This document shows, piece by piece, positions 1 to 8,544 of a DNA stretch of 64,000 nt. The notes beneath the pieces are model-generated. The model was not told the DNA's origin. It did no database searches and was given only the letters and a program-made list of their open reading frames with translations. The position numbers were made by a program, and so were the translations under genes. The DNA lies in assembly GCF_001936335.1 (NCBI RefSeq), contig NZ_CP018888.1, positions 1,426,001 to 1,490,000 of the forward strand. The letters are read 5' to 3'. This DNA comes from Amylolactobacillus amylophilus DSM 20533 = JCM 1125 (GTDB lineage Bacteria > Bacillota > Bacilli > Lactobacillales > Lactobacillaceae). Within the stretch, counting starts at the first letter, position 1. Every line of letters starts with the position of its first letter.

Positions 1-1167
1 GATGACAGCTTCTCGTTCATGGTGAAAAATCCCGGAATTTCGTATGACAATGTAATGGTCCAGAGGGCCAAGGAGCTTAATCTACCAATTTTGACCGAGC
101 CTGAGATAGCTGCAGATGTGACAGAAGCGCGGATTGTTGCTATTACGGGGTCAAACGGCAAGACGACCACGACGATGCTTGCAACAGAGATAATCAACAA
201 GGCCCTGCCTAATGGGAGAGCCTACGCAGTGGGAAATATCGGACGCCCTATCGCGGAGCTGGCTTTAGATGTGACTAAAGATGACGTCTTAGTGCTTGAA
301 ATTTCCAGTTTCCAATTGCTGGGGACGAGGAACTTTCATCCTGCCGTGGCCGCCATTGTAGATATTTATCCGACCCATCTCGATTATCACAAAACCTTCG
401 AGAATTATATCGCAGCTAAATTACTGATTACGAGCAATCAGACTAACACAGACTACTTCATCGCTAACTTCGATCAAAAGGAGATTTTAGAGAGAGAACT
501 GGCCGATACCAAGGCACATGTGGTTACGTTCTCGATGGAGGACAAGACGGCCGATTATTATGCGGGTGAAACCGCGCTGTACGCGAATGGCGAAGCGCTT
601 TTACCCGTGCAAGAGGTGAAGTTACCGGGGAGACATAATCTCCAAAATGCGCTAGTCGCAAGCGCAATTGGCCAGCTCTTCGGTGCAACAAAGAAGGAAA
701 TTGCCGCTGTATTAACTACATTCAGTGGTGTCAAGCATCGAATTCAGTTCGTGACCGAGTTTAACGGTAGAAATATTTATAATGATTCTAAATCTACCAA
801 TATAGAGGCGGCCACGGTGGCAATTAACAGCTTCAAGCAACCAGAGGTCCTAATCGCCGGTGGACTTGACCGTGGCTTCACATTTGAACAATTGAAACAG
901 CCGTTGCAACAACACGTTAAGGCGGTGATTCTCTATGGTGAAACTAAATTTTTGCTAGCAGAGACAGCCAAAGATGCGGGTATTAAGGATATTAAGATTG
1001 TTGATACGTTAGAGCAAGCAGTGCCACAGGCATATGAGGCTAGCGAGTCTGGCGATGTGATTCTTTTCTCACCCGCCTGTGCTAGTTGGGACCAGTTCCG
1101 CACATTTGAGGAACGTGGTGATAAATTTATCGAGTACGTCGACAAATTGATGGAGAGGACAAACTAA
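1..1167 (+). CDS. murD: UDP-N-acetylmuramoyl-L-alanine--D-glutamate ligase, 5' truncated by window
   Basis: MurD adds D-glutamate to UDP-MurNAc-L-Ala in the cytoplasm, using ATP, during peptidoglycan precursor synthesis. The reading frame is open from base 1, so the gene starts upstream. An internal Met at 19 is not the start, because MVKNPGI continues the N-terminal domain. By comparison with the usual length of about 450 residues, roughly 65 are missing. Visible are the Mur-ligase P-loop ITGSNGKTTTT, the LDYHKTFENY segment, the NDSKSTN motif of the central-to-C-terminal junction, and the C-terminal LFSPACASWDQF motif. Its TAA stop overlaps the murG ATG by one base, which indicates translational coupling in the division cluster. 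Confidence 0.97.
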   Translation, partial: DDSFSFMVKNPGISYDNVMVQRAKELNLPILTEPEIAADVTEARIVAITGSNGKTTTTMLATEIINKALPNGRAYAVGNIGRPIAELALDVTKDDVLVLEISSFQLLGTRNFHPAVAAIVDIYPTHLDYHKTFENYIAAKLLITSNQTNTDYFIANFDQKEILERELADTKAHVVTFSMEDKTADYYAGETALYANGEALLPVQEVKLPGRHNLQNALVASAIGQLFGATKKEIAAVLTTFSGVKHRIQFVTEFNGRNIYNDSKSTNIEAATVAINSFKQPEVLIAGGLDRGFTFEQLKQPLQQHVKAVILYGETKFLLAETAKDAGIKDIKIVDTLEQAVPQAYEASESGDVILFSPACASWDQFRTFEERGDKFIEYVDKLMERTN

Positions 1168-2282
1168 TGCGAGTAATTTTTTCTGGTGGTGGTACAGGCG
1201 GCCACATATATCCAATACTGGCACTGATTAAGTGTATGAAAGAGGAGAATGTCCTGGATGAGGTGCTGTTTGTGGGCACGGAGCGGGGGCTTGAGAGCAA
1301 ACTCGTCCCTGCGGCAGGAATTGCATTTAAGACACTCAAGGTCCAAGGCTTTAATCGGAAGAAGATTATGACTAATGTGAAGACGGTTGAGCTATTCCGC
1401 GAAGCCACGCGCGATGCAAAGCAAATAGTGGCAGATTTTCGCCCGGACGTTGTTGTCGGTACTGGTGGCTACGTCTCGGCCGCTGTGGTTTATGCCGCCA
1501 CTAAGATGCATGTACCAACGATCATCCACGAGCAGAATTCGGTCGTGGGTCTAGCAAATAAATTCCTTGCCCATTTTGTCGACAAAGTCACCTATGTATT
1601 CGATGACGCTGCCAAACAGTTTCCTGAGAAGAAAAAGCTGGTGAAGACTGGTAATCCACGGTCACAAGAGGTGTTAATGCAGCTAACACCAACAGACTTG
1701 ACTAGGTTTAAGTTGAAAAATGGGTTACCTACTGTTTTAATCTTTGGCGGTTCACGCGGTGCAGAACGCATTAACCAGACAACGTTGGCTGCCATCCCTA
1801 TGTTAAATCAGAAACCATACCAAGTCATTTTTGCCACAGGTCAATCCTATTATAACGAGGTGAAGACCCAGTTAGCGCACGAGCTAATAAACGAAAATAT
1901 CTCAATCGTTCCTTATGTTAGTGATATGCCTGCATTGCTGCAGAATATTACGGCAGTGATTGCGCGCTCCGGTGCAACTACAATAGCCGAAGTTACAGCA
2001 TTGGGCGTGCCGGCCATCCTGATTCCTAGTCCAAACGTCACACATAACCACCAAATGAAAAACGCCCTAGATTTAGAACACGCTGGTGCAGCCGTAGTGA
2101 TTGCCGAGGATGATCTAAACGTCAACAATTTTGTGAGTTCGATTGACCATATTTTATTGGACAGCGCGTATGCAGATAAGATGTCGCGTGCTTCAAAAGA
2201 TTTGGCAATCACGGATGCGGGCTCGCGCCTGATCAAAGTGATGCAGGACTTAATTACAAGTAAGCAAAAGATCTCGAAGTGA
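1167..2282 (+). CDS. murG: MurG, lipid II-forming N-acetylglucosaminyltransferase
   Basis: MurG transfers GlcNAc from UDP-GlcNAc to lipid I to make lipid II at the inner face of the membrane. The 371-residue protein has the N-terminal glycine loop SGGGTGGHIYP (residues about 5-15), the HEQNSVVGLAN segment, the second glycine loop FGGSRGA, and the C-terminal UDP-GlcNAc-binding region RSGATTIAEVTALGVPAILIP followed by NHQ. Length and motif order are typical of the GT28 family. The ATG start overlaps the murD stop by one base (TAATG), and divIB follows after 37 bases, as in other Lactobacillales division clusters. Confidence 0.98.
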   Translation: MRVIFSGGGTGGHIYPILALIKCMKEENVLDEVLFVGTERGLESKLVPAAGIAFKTLKVQGFNRKKIMTNVKTVELFREATRDAKQIVADFRPDVVVGTGGYVSAAVVYAATKMHVPTIIHEQNSVVGLANKFLAHFVDKVTYVFDDAAKQFPEKKKLVKTGNPRSQEVLMQLTPTDLTRFKLKNGLPTVLIFGGSRGAERINQTTLAAIPMLNQKPYQVIFATGQSYYNEVKTQLAHELINENISIVPYVSDMPALLQNITAVIARSGATTIAEVTALGVPAILIPSPNVTHNHQMKNALDLEHAGAAVVIAEDDLNVNNFVSSIDHILLDSAYADKMSRASKDLAITDAGSRLIKVMQDLITSKQKISK

Positions 2283-2319
2283 GACCTCTGAAGATAGTGA
2301 AAGAAAGGAGGCGAGGCTA

Positions 2320-3192
2320 GTGACTAAATCTAATAAGACAGATTCTGAGGGGAAAATTACTACCAAGAAGGATCCGCAAAAGGAGATTACACCATGGCTT
2401 AATTATCAGGGTAAGGCACAGAAGAAGAAGGTTCAATCTAAAAAGGTGGGCAAATCCCTCACTAAACTACAACGGACCAGAAGACGCAATATTTTCCTGA
2501 AACTAGGATTATTGCTGACAATCTCCGTTCTTGTAGTTGCGGGCCTCGCGTACTATCTTTCCCCGTATTCATTGGTCCAAAAAATTGAGGTGCAAAACAA
2601 ATCCGATTTAACGGACGCTGAAGTTGTACAAACCTCAGGGATTAATAGTGGGGACCACATTCTGTTTACGTATGTGAGTCAGAACTCAGTTAAACAAAGG
2701 TTGACCAAACGCTATCCCTCGATCAAAGATGTCCATCTGGAAATTGAACTACCAACTACTGTGAAACTAAGGTTGGTGCAGCACCGCACCGTAGCATATT
2801 TGAAGCAAGGCCTGGTATACCGCAAAATTCTTCAAAATGGCCAGATTGCCACAGAAAATTTACCAGAGACCCAGATTAAGCCACTGCCAGTTTTTATTGG
2901 ATACGATAAAGCAGATGATTTAACTGCTGACTTGAAGACGTTCAAAAAGATTCCAAAGGATATTAGAAATGGAATCAAATACATTAATGAACGGGTGGCA
3001 AAAGATACACAAATGGTTCTGGTAATGAAGGATGGAAATGTGATCCTTGGTGACAAGCGTACGCTGGGTAATAAAATTACACTTTATCCCAAAATTAAAG
3101 TTAGTTTAAAGGCGGCCTCGTTAGTTGACTTAGAAATAGGTGCGTTTAGTAAACCACTTTCCGAAAACGACAAAAAAACCTACAACTCTTGA
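2320..3192 (+). CDS. divIB: Cell division protein DivIB/FtsQ
   Basis: Bitopic divisome protein that works with DivIC and FtsL in septal peptidoglycan synthesis. The 290-residue protein has a lysine-rich cytoplasmic N-terminus of about 60 residues, one membrane segment (around residues 60-80, ending in LVVAGLAYYL), then the extracytoplasmic POTRA/FtsQ region starting near LVQKIEVQNKSDL. This topology and its place between murG and ftsA identify it, although FtsQ/DivIB proteins are poorly conserved in sequence. The GTG start at 2320 follows a strong AAGGAGG (2306-2312). The short C-terminal tail beyond the beta domain is not informative. Confidence 0.94.
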   Translation: MTKSNKTDSEGKITTKKDPQKEITPWLNYQGKAQKKKVQSKKVGKSLTKLQRTRRRNIFLKLGLLLTISVLVVAGLAYYLSPYSLVQKIEVQNKSDLTDAEVVQTSGINSGDHILFTYVSQNSVKQRLTKRYPSIKDVHLEIELPTTVKLRLVQHRTVAYLKQGLVYRKILQNGQIATENLPETQIKPLPVFIGYDKADDLTADLKTFKKIPKDIRNGIKYINERVAKDTQMVLVMKDGNVILGDKRTLGNKITLYPKIKVSLKAASLVDLEIGAFSKPLSENDKKTYNS

Positions 3193-3202
3193 TTCTAAGG
3201 GC

Positions 3203-3230
3203 TTACAATGCTTTAAATCTATGTTAAAAT
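3203..3230 (+). promoter_or_regulatory. Probable promoter upstream of ftsA
   Basis: TTACAA (3203-3208) and TAAAAT (3225-3230) are separated by 16 bases in the only sizeable gap of the division cluster (3193-3281). This would allow ftsA-ftsZ and the downstream genes to be transcribed independently of murG-divIB. The call rests on sequence match only. Confidence 0.5.
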
Positions 3231-3281
3231 TTAAACAAGTACATTATAAGAATAAATCGCACTATATTGGGGGAACAAATA

Positions 3282-4682
3282 TTGGATAACTCAAGTTTAA
3301 TAGTTGGCCTCGATATCGGCACAACAAATGTTAAGGCAGTCGTGGCGGATGCTTCGTCTGACCAACTGAGAATTATCGGTTCCGCCTCCGTCCCAACAGC
3401 GGGGATGGACCATGGTAATATCGTTGATATTGATCAGACTGCAAACGCAATCTCTACCGTTTTGGCAAATGTCGAGGAGAAGACCAATACAAAGATTAAT
3501 CGAATAGTGACGGGAATTCCCGTCAGCATGCTGCAACTTGAGAATGCCCGTGGTGTTGTCAACGTGAGTGACGTTGCCCGAGAAATTAACGATGAGGACG
3601 TGCAACGGGTCACAGCCAATGCACTTAGCGCCGGTGCTCATGACGGACGTGAGGTCATCACTTTTCTACCTCTAAAGTTTCGGGTGGATAATGAGGATAA
3701 AATCATTGATCCACGGAAGATGATTGGTATGAGCCTAGAGGTTCGGGGTATCCTACTGACGGCACCAAAAGCAGCCTTACACAACATCAAAAAAGCGATT
3801 GAACGTGCCGGCTACGTCAATAATTTCTTCGTGGCAGCACCACTCGCTGTGGCAGAAGTTGCTCTAGACGAGGGTGAACGTAAATTCGGTACTATTCTCC
3901 TAGATATCGGTGGTGGCCAGACCACGGCAACGATCATTCGTGATAGTAAAATTACCTATGCCACAGTTGATTTAGAGGCCGGGGACGACTTAACTAGAGA
4001 CATTTCCACTGTTTTGAATACTTCATTAGCAGAAGCTGAAAAAGTCAAAATTGATTTTGCGGTGGCTGATCCAACTAAGGCTAAGGCCGATAACCAAGTT
4101 CCAGTGAGCGTTGTCGGTAAGGAGAGTCCGAGTCAAATCACGGAGGATTACTTAGCTGAAATAGTATATGCAAGGCTCGAACAGATTCTTTCCCGTATTG
4201 GTCGGGGCTTAGACAGTCATAATGCGTTTGATTTACCAGGCGGTATTGTAATTACGGGTGGTACATCGGCACTACCAGGTCTTGATCAACTAATCGCCGA
4301 CACCTATCAAGTTAACGCTCGCGTTTACACGCCTGATCAAATGGGGTTACGTGATGCACGCTACGCGACGGGTTATGGTATTGTGAACTATGCATATAAT
4401 CTCCACGACATAGATTTCCTAGTTAATAGCGTGGTTAATTCTAATACATTACGAGTCGCACCGAACAGTCAAATAAATAACGAATTAGATAATTCGAAAT
4501 TTTTCAAAAGACTCCAGCCAAGTAGTGAAAGTAAGACTAAAGAAGATTATAATAGTAACAAAGCCAGAATGAACAATGCTCGGGTACATGAAACAGCCGA
4601 GAAGCAGAATAAAGTACCCAATCAACCAAATAAGATAAAGAAAAGACGAGTTAAAGATCTTCTAAAGAAATTCTTTGACTAA
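3282..4682 (+). CDS. ftsA: Cell division protein FtsA
   Basis: Actin-like ATPase that tethers FtsZ filaments to the membrane and recruits later division proteins. The protein has the N-terminal phosphate-binding LDIGTTNVKAVV, the second nucleotide-binding region ILLDIGGGQTT, the GGIVITGGTSALPG adenosine motif, and a long linker ending in a basic amphipathic helix (KKRRVKDLLKKFFD) that serves as membrane anchor in the family. Two TTG starts are possible, at 3267 and 3282. I prefer 3282 (466 residues) because GGGGG (3269-3273) lies at ribosome-binding distance from it, whereas nothing suitable precedes 3267. ftsZ follows 16 bases downstream. Confidence 0.96.
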   Translation: MDNSSLIVGLDIGTTNVKAVVADASSDQLRIIGSASVPTAGMDHGNIVDIDQTANAISTVLANVEEKTNTKINRIVTGIPVSMLQLENARGVVNVSDVAREINDEDVQRVTANALSAGAHDGREVITFLPLKFRVDNEDKIIDPRKMIGMSLEVRGILLTAPKAALHNIKKAIERAGYVNNFFVAAPLAVAEVALDEGERKFGTILLDIGGGQTTATIIRDSKITYATVDLEAGDDLTRDISTVLNTSLAEAEKVKIDFAVADPTKAKADNQVPVSVVGKESPSQITEDYLAEIVYARLEQILSRIGRGLDSHNAFDLPGGIVITGGTSALPGLDQLIADTYQVNARVYTPDQMGLRDARYATGYGIVNYAYNLHDIDFLVNSVVNSNTLRVAPNSQINNELDNSKFFKRLQPSSESKTKEDYNSNKARMNNARVHETAEKQNKVPNQPNKIKKRRVKDLLKKFFD

Positions 4683-4698
4683 TGGAGGCAAGTGACAT

Positions 4699-6033
4699 AT
4701 GGATTTTACTTTTGATTCGCAAGAGACGAACAACGCCATCATCAAAGTAATCGGCGTCGGTGGTGCCGGTGGTAATGCGGTCAATCGAATGATTGACGAA
4801 GGTGTACAAGGAGTGCAATTTATCGCCGCTAATACCGATGTCCAGGCACTAGAAAGCTCAAAATCAGAAACCAAAATTCAACTTGGACCAAAGCTCACAC
4901 GCGGTCTAGGTGCTGGATCGAATCCTGAAATTGGTCAAAATGCTGCTGAGGAAAGCGCTCAATCGATTGAGGATGAACTAAAAGGCGCTGATATGATTTT
5001 TATCACCGCTGGAATGGGTGGTGGAACCGGTACTGGAGCTGCCCCGGTTGTGGCACGCATTGCTAAAGAGACTGGTGCACTGACCGTTGGCGTTGTGACC
5101 AGACCATTTCTATTTGAGGGTCCTAAGAGAAGCAAAAATGCTGCTGAAGGTATCTCAAATATGAAGCAGTTTGTTGACACTCTAGTGATCATCGCGAATA
5201 ACCGTTTGCTAGAGATTGTTGATAAGAAGACACCGATGCTTGAGGCATTTAAGGAAGCCGACAACGTACTGCGTCAGGGTGTGCAAGGAATTTCTGATTT
5301 GATCACTTCGACTGACTACGTTAACCTGGATTTTGCCGATGTGAAAACCGTCATGGAGAACCAAGGTTCAGCTTTGATGGGTATCGGCTATGCCACAGGA
5401 GAGAATAGGACAATTGAAGCAACAAAGAAGGCTATTTCTTCGCCACTACTTGAGGTTTCAATTGATGGAGCTAAACAAGTTCTGTTAAATATCACCGGTG
5501 GCCCTGACCTGACTCTCTTTGAAGCACAAGACGCTTCAAATATTGTCAGTCAGGCAGCAGGCGATGATATCAACATCATTTTTGGTACATCAATCAACGC
5601 GAACCTGGGTGACGAGGTCGTGGTAACTGTTATTGCAACAGGTATTGATGATGATGCTGAGAAGGCTGCAAGTATGCGAGCTCCTGGTTCTCGGCGGCAA
5701 CAGACTACGACTAACGTAACATCTGTTCGACCAGTTACTAAACCAGAAGCATCGTTTACTGACCAAGCAAATACGGTAGCACCAAGCGATAAAAATGAAC
5801 AAGGTACCCCCGAGACAACTAAACCAAAGGAGGTTTTAGTTGATCCAACCTCGGTTTGGGACTTCAAACCAGAGGGTGGTGGCCGCCGCGATGTTGTGGC
5901 TGACGTGACTGATGACGATTTGAACACACCTGTTGTTGATGAGAATAGTATTTCTCAAATTGAGACGAGCATTGATGACAATGATGACGATGATTTGCCA
6001 CCATTCTTCAGACGTCGTCGCAATGAAAACTAG
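4699..6033 (+). CDS. ftsZ: Cell division protein FtsZ
   Basis: Tubulin-like GTPase that forms the Z ring at mid-cell. The 444-residue protein has [13 protein letters not shown] (about residues 19-31), the tubulin signature [10 protein letters not shown] (about 107-116), the RPFLFEG loop and the T7 region [12 protein letters not shown] variable linker from about residue 325, rich in Thr, Pro and Asp, leads to the conserved C-terminal peptide [14 protein letters not shown], which binds FtsA and SepF. The start is supported by GGAGG at 4684-4688. Two putative partners flank it directly, ftsA before and sepF 35 bases after. Confidence 0.99.
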   Translation: MDFTFDSQETNNAIIKVIGVGGAGGNAVNRMIDEGVQGVQFIAANTDVQALESSKSETKIQLGPKLTRGLGAGSNPEIGQNAAEESAQSIEDELKGADMIFITAGMGGGTGTGAAPVVARIAKETGALTVGVVTRPFLFEGPKRSKNAAEGISNMKQFVDTLVIIANNRLLEIVDKKTPMLEAFKEADNVLRQGVQGISDLITSTDYVNLDFADVKTVMENQGSALMGIGYATGENRTIEATKKAISSPLLEVSIDGAKQVLLNITGGPDLTLFEAQDASNIVSQAAGDDINIIFGTSINANLGDEVVVTVIATGIDDDAEKAASMRAPGSRRQQTTTNVTSVRPVTKPEASFTDQANTVAPSDKNEQGTPETTKPKEVLVDPTSVWDFKPEGGGRRDVVADVTDDDLNTPVVDENSISQIETSIDDNDDDDLPPFFRRRRNEN

Positions 6034-6068
6034 TTAATGGATAGACCGAAAATAAGGAGGAGTTTATC

Positions 6069-6488
6069 ATGGCTTTTGACAAATTAGGTAGATTTTTCGG
6101 AATTTCAGATGAAGATAATACTGAAGAGTATGATTATGATATGGGAACAGGCACAGAGGACGAGGCTGGTATCACCCGTGATAATGTGGTTTCGATTAAG
6201 GCAGGCAATAACCCAACAAGTAAAATTGTCCTGTTCGAACCACGTGTCTATGCTGATGCAAAAGATGTGGCAACACACCTATTGAATAACCGGGCAATTA
6301 TCATTAACTTTGCACGGATGGAAGACCAGCAGGCAAAGAGAATCGTGGACTTCATTACAGGTACTGTTTATGCCTTAAATGGTAAGATTCAGCGCGTGGG
6401 TGATAAAATATTCTTAGCAACACCACCTAAATTCGAAACGGACGGTAAAATTGCCGAACTCGTTGACCAAAAGGATAATGAATACTAG
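6069..6488 (+). CDS. sepF: Cell division protein SepF
   Basis: SepF bundles FtsZ filaments and anchors them to the membrane, in parallel with FtsA. The 139-residue protein starts with an amphipathic membrane-targeting segment (MAFDKLGRFFGIS), has an acidic linker, and ends in the globular SepF (DUF552) domain with segments such as IVLFEPRVYADAKDVATHL and INFARMEDQQAKRIVDFITG. The AAGGAGG at 6054-6060 sets the ATG. Its TAG stop overlaps the next gene's GTG by one base. Confidence 0.97.
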   Translation: MAFDKLGRFFGISDEDNTEEYDYDMGTGTEDEAGITRDNVVSIKAGNNPTSKIVLFEPRVYADAKDVATHLLNNRAIIINFARMEDQQAKRIVDFITGTVYALNGKIQRVGDKIFLATPPKFETDGKIAELVDQKDNEY

Positions 6489-6778
6489 TGGTTAGTTTAC
6501 TTCAGCTATTGTATACACTTTTGACCAATTTGATTGACTTATATACCATGCTAATAGTCGTCTATACCTTATTTACTTGGGTACCTGCGTTAATGAACTC
6601 GCGAGCGGGAGAGTTATTGGGAAAAGTTGTGAACCCTTACTTGGATTTTTTCGATCGTTATATACCACCGATTGCTGGTATAAGTTTTAGTCCGGTTGTG
6701 GCAATTCTTGTACTTTACCTCGTCAATCGGTATGTGCTGTACAACCTATTTTCGTTCATCGCACAACTATTGGTATGA
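6488..6778 (+). CDS. YggT/YlmG family membrane protein
   Basis: Small polytopic membrane protein of the YggT family, often located between sepF and ylmH in Firmicutes. Its biochemical role is not established; a link to division or envelope organisation is inferred from context. The 96-residue protein has two hydrophobic regions, around residues 5-30 and 63-95, each followed by the family repeat pattern seen here as NPYLDFFDRYIPPIAGISFSP. The GTG start overlaps the sepF stop by one base, so it is probably translationally coupled. Only a weak AAGG precedes the start. Confidence 0.92.
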   Translation: MVSLLQLLYTLLTNLIDLYTMLIVVYTLFTWVPALMNSRAGELLGKVVNPYLDFFDRYIPPIAGISFSPVVAILVLYLVNRYVLYNLFSFIAQLLV

Positions 6779-6782
6779 GATA

Positions 6783-7583
6783 ATGAATAAACTACAAGCA
6801 AGTAATTTTTACCAACATTTCGCAGATAATGAACGGCCAACGATTGATTATTTCGTTGGCCTTTTTAATCAAGTTATCTACAAGAAAAATAAAATTCTCA
6901 CCGATTTTTTAAATCCGCGTGAGCAAAGAATTCTGGCCACTATTGTTGGACAACAACTGCAACTTGAATTCTTCGGTGGCTACGAAGGCGCCGAGCGTCA
7001 GCGGGCCTTCATCGCCGATTTTTCTGACTATGAAGCAAAGCCGGATTTTGAAATTATTCCGCTAGCAATCGAGTACAATCATAAATTTATTACACTGAAG
7101 CATGCCGACATCTATGGTGCACTCAACAACATCGGATTAACGCCTGCGGTTTATGGTGATATCATCCATGACGAGCAAGGCAATTGGCAGTTTTTTGTTC
7201 AGCAGCCCAATATGTTGGATGTTAAAACACAGGTGGACCGAATTGGCCGTAATAGTGTGCGGTTGATGGAAATTTCACCAAATCAGATACTAAATCCCGT
7301 GGATGAGGGTACGTTAAGTGAAATTTTATTTGGTTCGAGAAGAATGGACAGCGTGATTGCAGCTGTTGCGCGGTTGAGTCGTGCCCAGGCCAAGGAAGCT
7401 ATAGCATGCGGTGATGTCAAAATTAATTGGCTGGTGGCCACAGATCCAAGTTCAATGCTTAGTGTGTCAGATACCGTCAGTCTCCGATATTACGGCCGTT
7501 TTAAATTAATGCAAAAGCTAGGTGAAACAAAAAGAGGAAAACAGCGCTTTTTGATTGAGCAGTGGTTATCAAAGAAAAGGTGA
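6783..7583 (+). CDS. ylmH: YlmH family S4-domain RNA-binding protein
   Basis: RNA-binding protein of the YlmH family. In Bacillus it is linked to division-gene clusters and, in more recent work, to ribosome rescue; a role here is inferred. The 266-residue protein has an N-terminal mixed alpha/beta region (with REQRILATIVGQQLQLEFFGGY) and a C-terminal S4 domain from about residue 180 (DSVIAAVARLSRAQAKEAIACG, then VKINW). The frame is open further upstream to 6696, but the ATG at 6783 lies just after the yggT stop and matches the family N-terminus. It is followed directly by divIVA. Confidence 0.93.
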   Translation: MNKLQASNFYQHFADNERPTIDYFVGLFNQVIYKKNKILTDFLNPREQRILATIVGQQLQLEFFGGYEGAERQRAFIADFSDYEAKPDFEIIPLAIEYNHKFITLKHADIYGALNNIGLTPAVYGDIIHDEQGNWQFFVQQPNMLDVKTQVDRIGRNSVRLMEISPNQILNPVDEGTLSEILFGSRRMDSVIAAVARLSRAQAKEAIACGDVKINWLVATDPSSMLSVSDTVSLRYYGRFKLMQKLGETKRGKQRFLIEQWLSKKR

Positions 7584-7587
7584 TTTT

Positions 7588-8322
7588 GTGACAGTAACTC
7601 CAATAGAAATTCATGATAAAGAATTCAAGAGAAAGATGCATGGGTATGATCAAAAAGATGTCGATACATTTTTGGATGACGTTATAGTATCTTATAGTGA
7701 CGCACTTGACCGAATTGTGGAGCTAGAGGATACACAAGCAAAGATGCAGGAACAAATAGATGAGTATGATAGTTTAAAGGAAAAGATTAACGAGTCAATT
7801 ATTATGGCTCAAAAGGCTGCAGACAAAATTCGTGAAGATGCTCGAGCAGAGGCCGACAAGATGTTGGACGAGGCCAACGTTACATATAAAACTGAGCACG
7901 AGCTTGCCGAATATACAGCACAACTAGCTGAATTGAAGAAGAGTGTAACTGAACTTCAAGTATATTATGAGCGGTTGAAGGCTAGAGTTGGCAAATTCCG
8001 CTCTAAGACACAATCACTACTCAGAGAAGAGGCTAACCATTTGGATGATGAAGGTTGGCAATTATGGTTGGATCGATACTATGATGCTAACGACTTTTAT
8101 GCGGACAATGGGGACGCTGTGGAGCCTGGCCAGATGCTTAATAATGATTCTGAACGAATTGAGCCACTTGACAGTTCGACCACAAGTGACGTAGAATTCA
8201 ATCACGAAGTGGTTAATCAGAACGAGCATCCTGTACAAGTTGATCCAACCATGCTAGATGATGGTTTGCCAAATAGCGCCGGCCCTGTAATCGTTTTTCC
8301 TGATGACTACAAGAATCACTAA
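7588..8322 (+). CDS. divIVA: Cell division initiation protein DivIVA
   Basis: Coiled-coil protein that binds negatively curved membrane at poles and septa and recruits partner proteins. The 244-residue protein begins VTPIEIHDKEFKRKMHGYDQ, the conserved N-terminal lipid-binding domain, followed by DVDTFLDDV. Two coiled-coil regions follow, one with DKIREDARAEADKMLDEAN. An acidic, low-complexity tail starts at about residue 165 and ends in DDGLPNSAGPVIVFPDDYKNH. I chose the GTG at 7588 over upstream in-frame starts because AAAGG (7576-7580) is correctly spaced and the N-terminus then matches the family. It ends the division cluster before the ileS leader. Confidence 0.96.
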   Translation: MTVTPIEIHDKEFKRKMHGYDQKDVDTFLDDVIVSYSDALDRIVELEDTQAKMQEQIDEYDSLKEKINESIIMAQKAADKIREDARAEADKMLDEANVTYKTEHELAEYTAQLAELKKSVTELQVYYERLKARVGKFRSKTQSLLREEANHLDDEGWQLWLDRYYDANDFYADNGDAVEPGQMLNNDSERIEPLDSSTTSDVEFNHEVVNQNEHPVQVDPTMLDDGLPNSAGPVIVFPDDYKNH

Positions 8323-8339
8323 TATCTAAATTTAAAGTC

Positions 8340-8528
8340 AAAGCCTGGCAATAAAAGCGAGTTAATGATGGTGCGAGATTAACGACTGCCAATAGGCTGA
8401 TCAGCTTTTTGTAGTAATTTAGCGTTATCTACACGATACGTAGAAACTGAGTGGATGAGCAATAAATTTGTTCATCTAATTTAGGTGGTACCACGAGTCT
8501 CTCGTCCTATTGTTAGGGCGAGTTTTTT
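8340..8528 (+). promoter_or_regulatory. T-box leader controlling ileS (predicted tRNA-Ile sensing)
   Basis: Transcription-attenuating RNA that senses uncharged tRNA. Stem I can be folded from AAAGC (8340-8344) with GCTTT (8404-8408), then CCT/AGG and GGCA/TGCC. The specifier loop then contains ATC, an Ile codon, at 8400-8402. A distal hairpin GTTAA/TTAAC carries the characteristic loop GGTGCGAG (8370-8377). Stem III may be CTAC/GTAG around 8429-8443. The T-box sequence AGGTGGTACCACG is at 8483-8495. A terminator hairpin, CTCGTCCTA with TAGGGCGAG plus six T's, covers 8501-8528. Stem I, about 69 bases, seems short for the class. Identity as a T-box is firm; the specifier assignment is inferred from folding by eye. 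Confidence 0.92.
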
Positions 8529-8544
8529 ATTAAGGAGAGTTTGG

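Noticed and set aside
5550-5927. 125-codon open frame antisense to ftsZ
   Set aside because: It covers the ftsZ linker, which is compositionally biased; no supporting signals.
8391-8394. ATA in Stem I as the ileS specifier
   Set aside because: It lies as a bulge between two helices; ATC at 8400-8402 is next to the base stem, where the specifier belongs.
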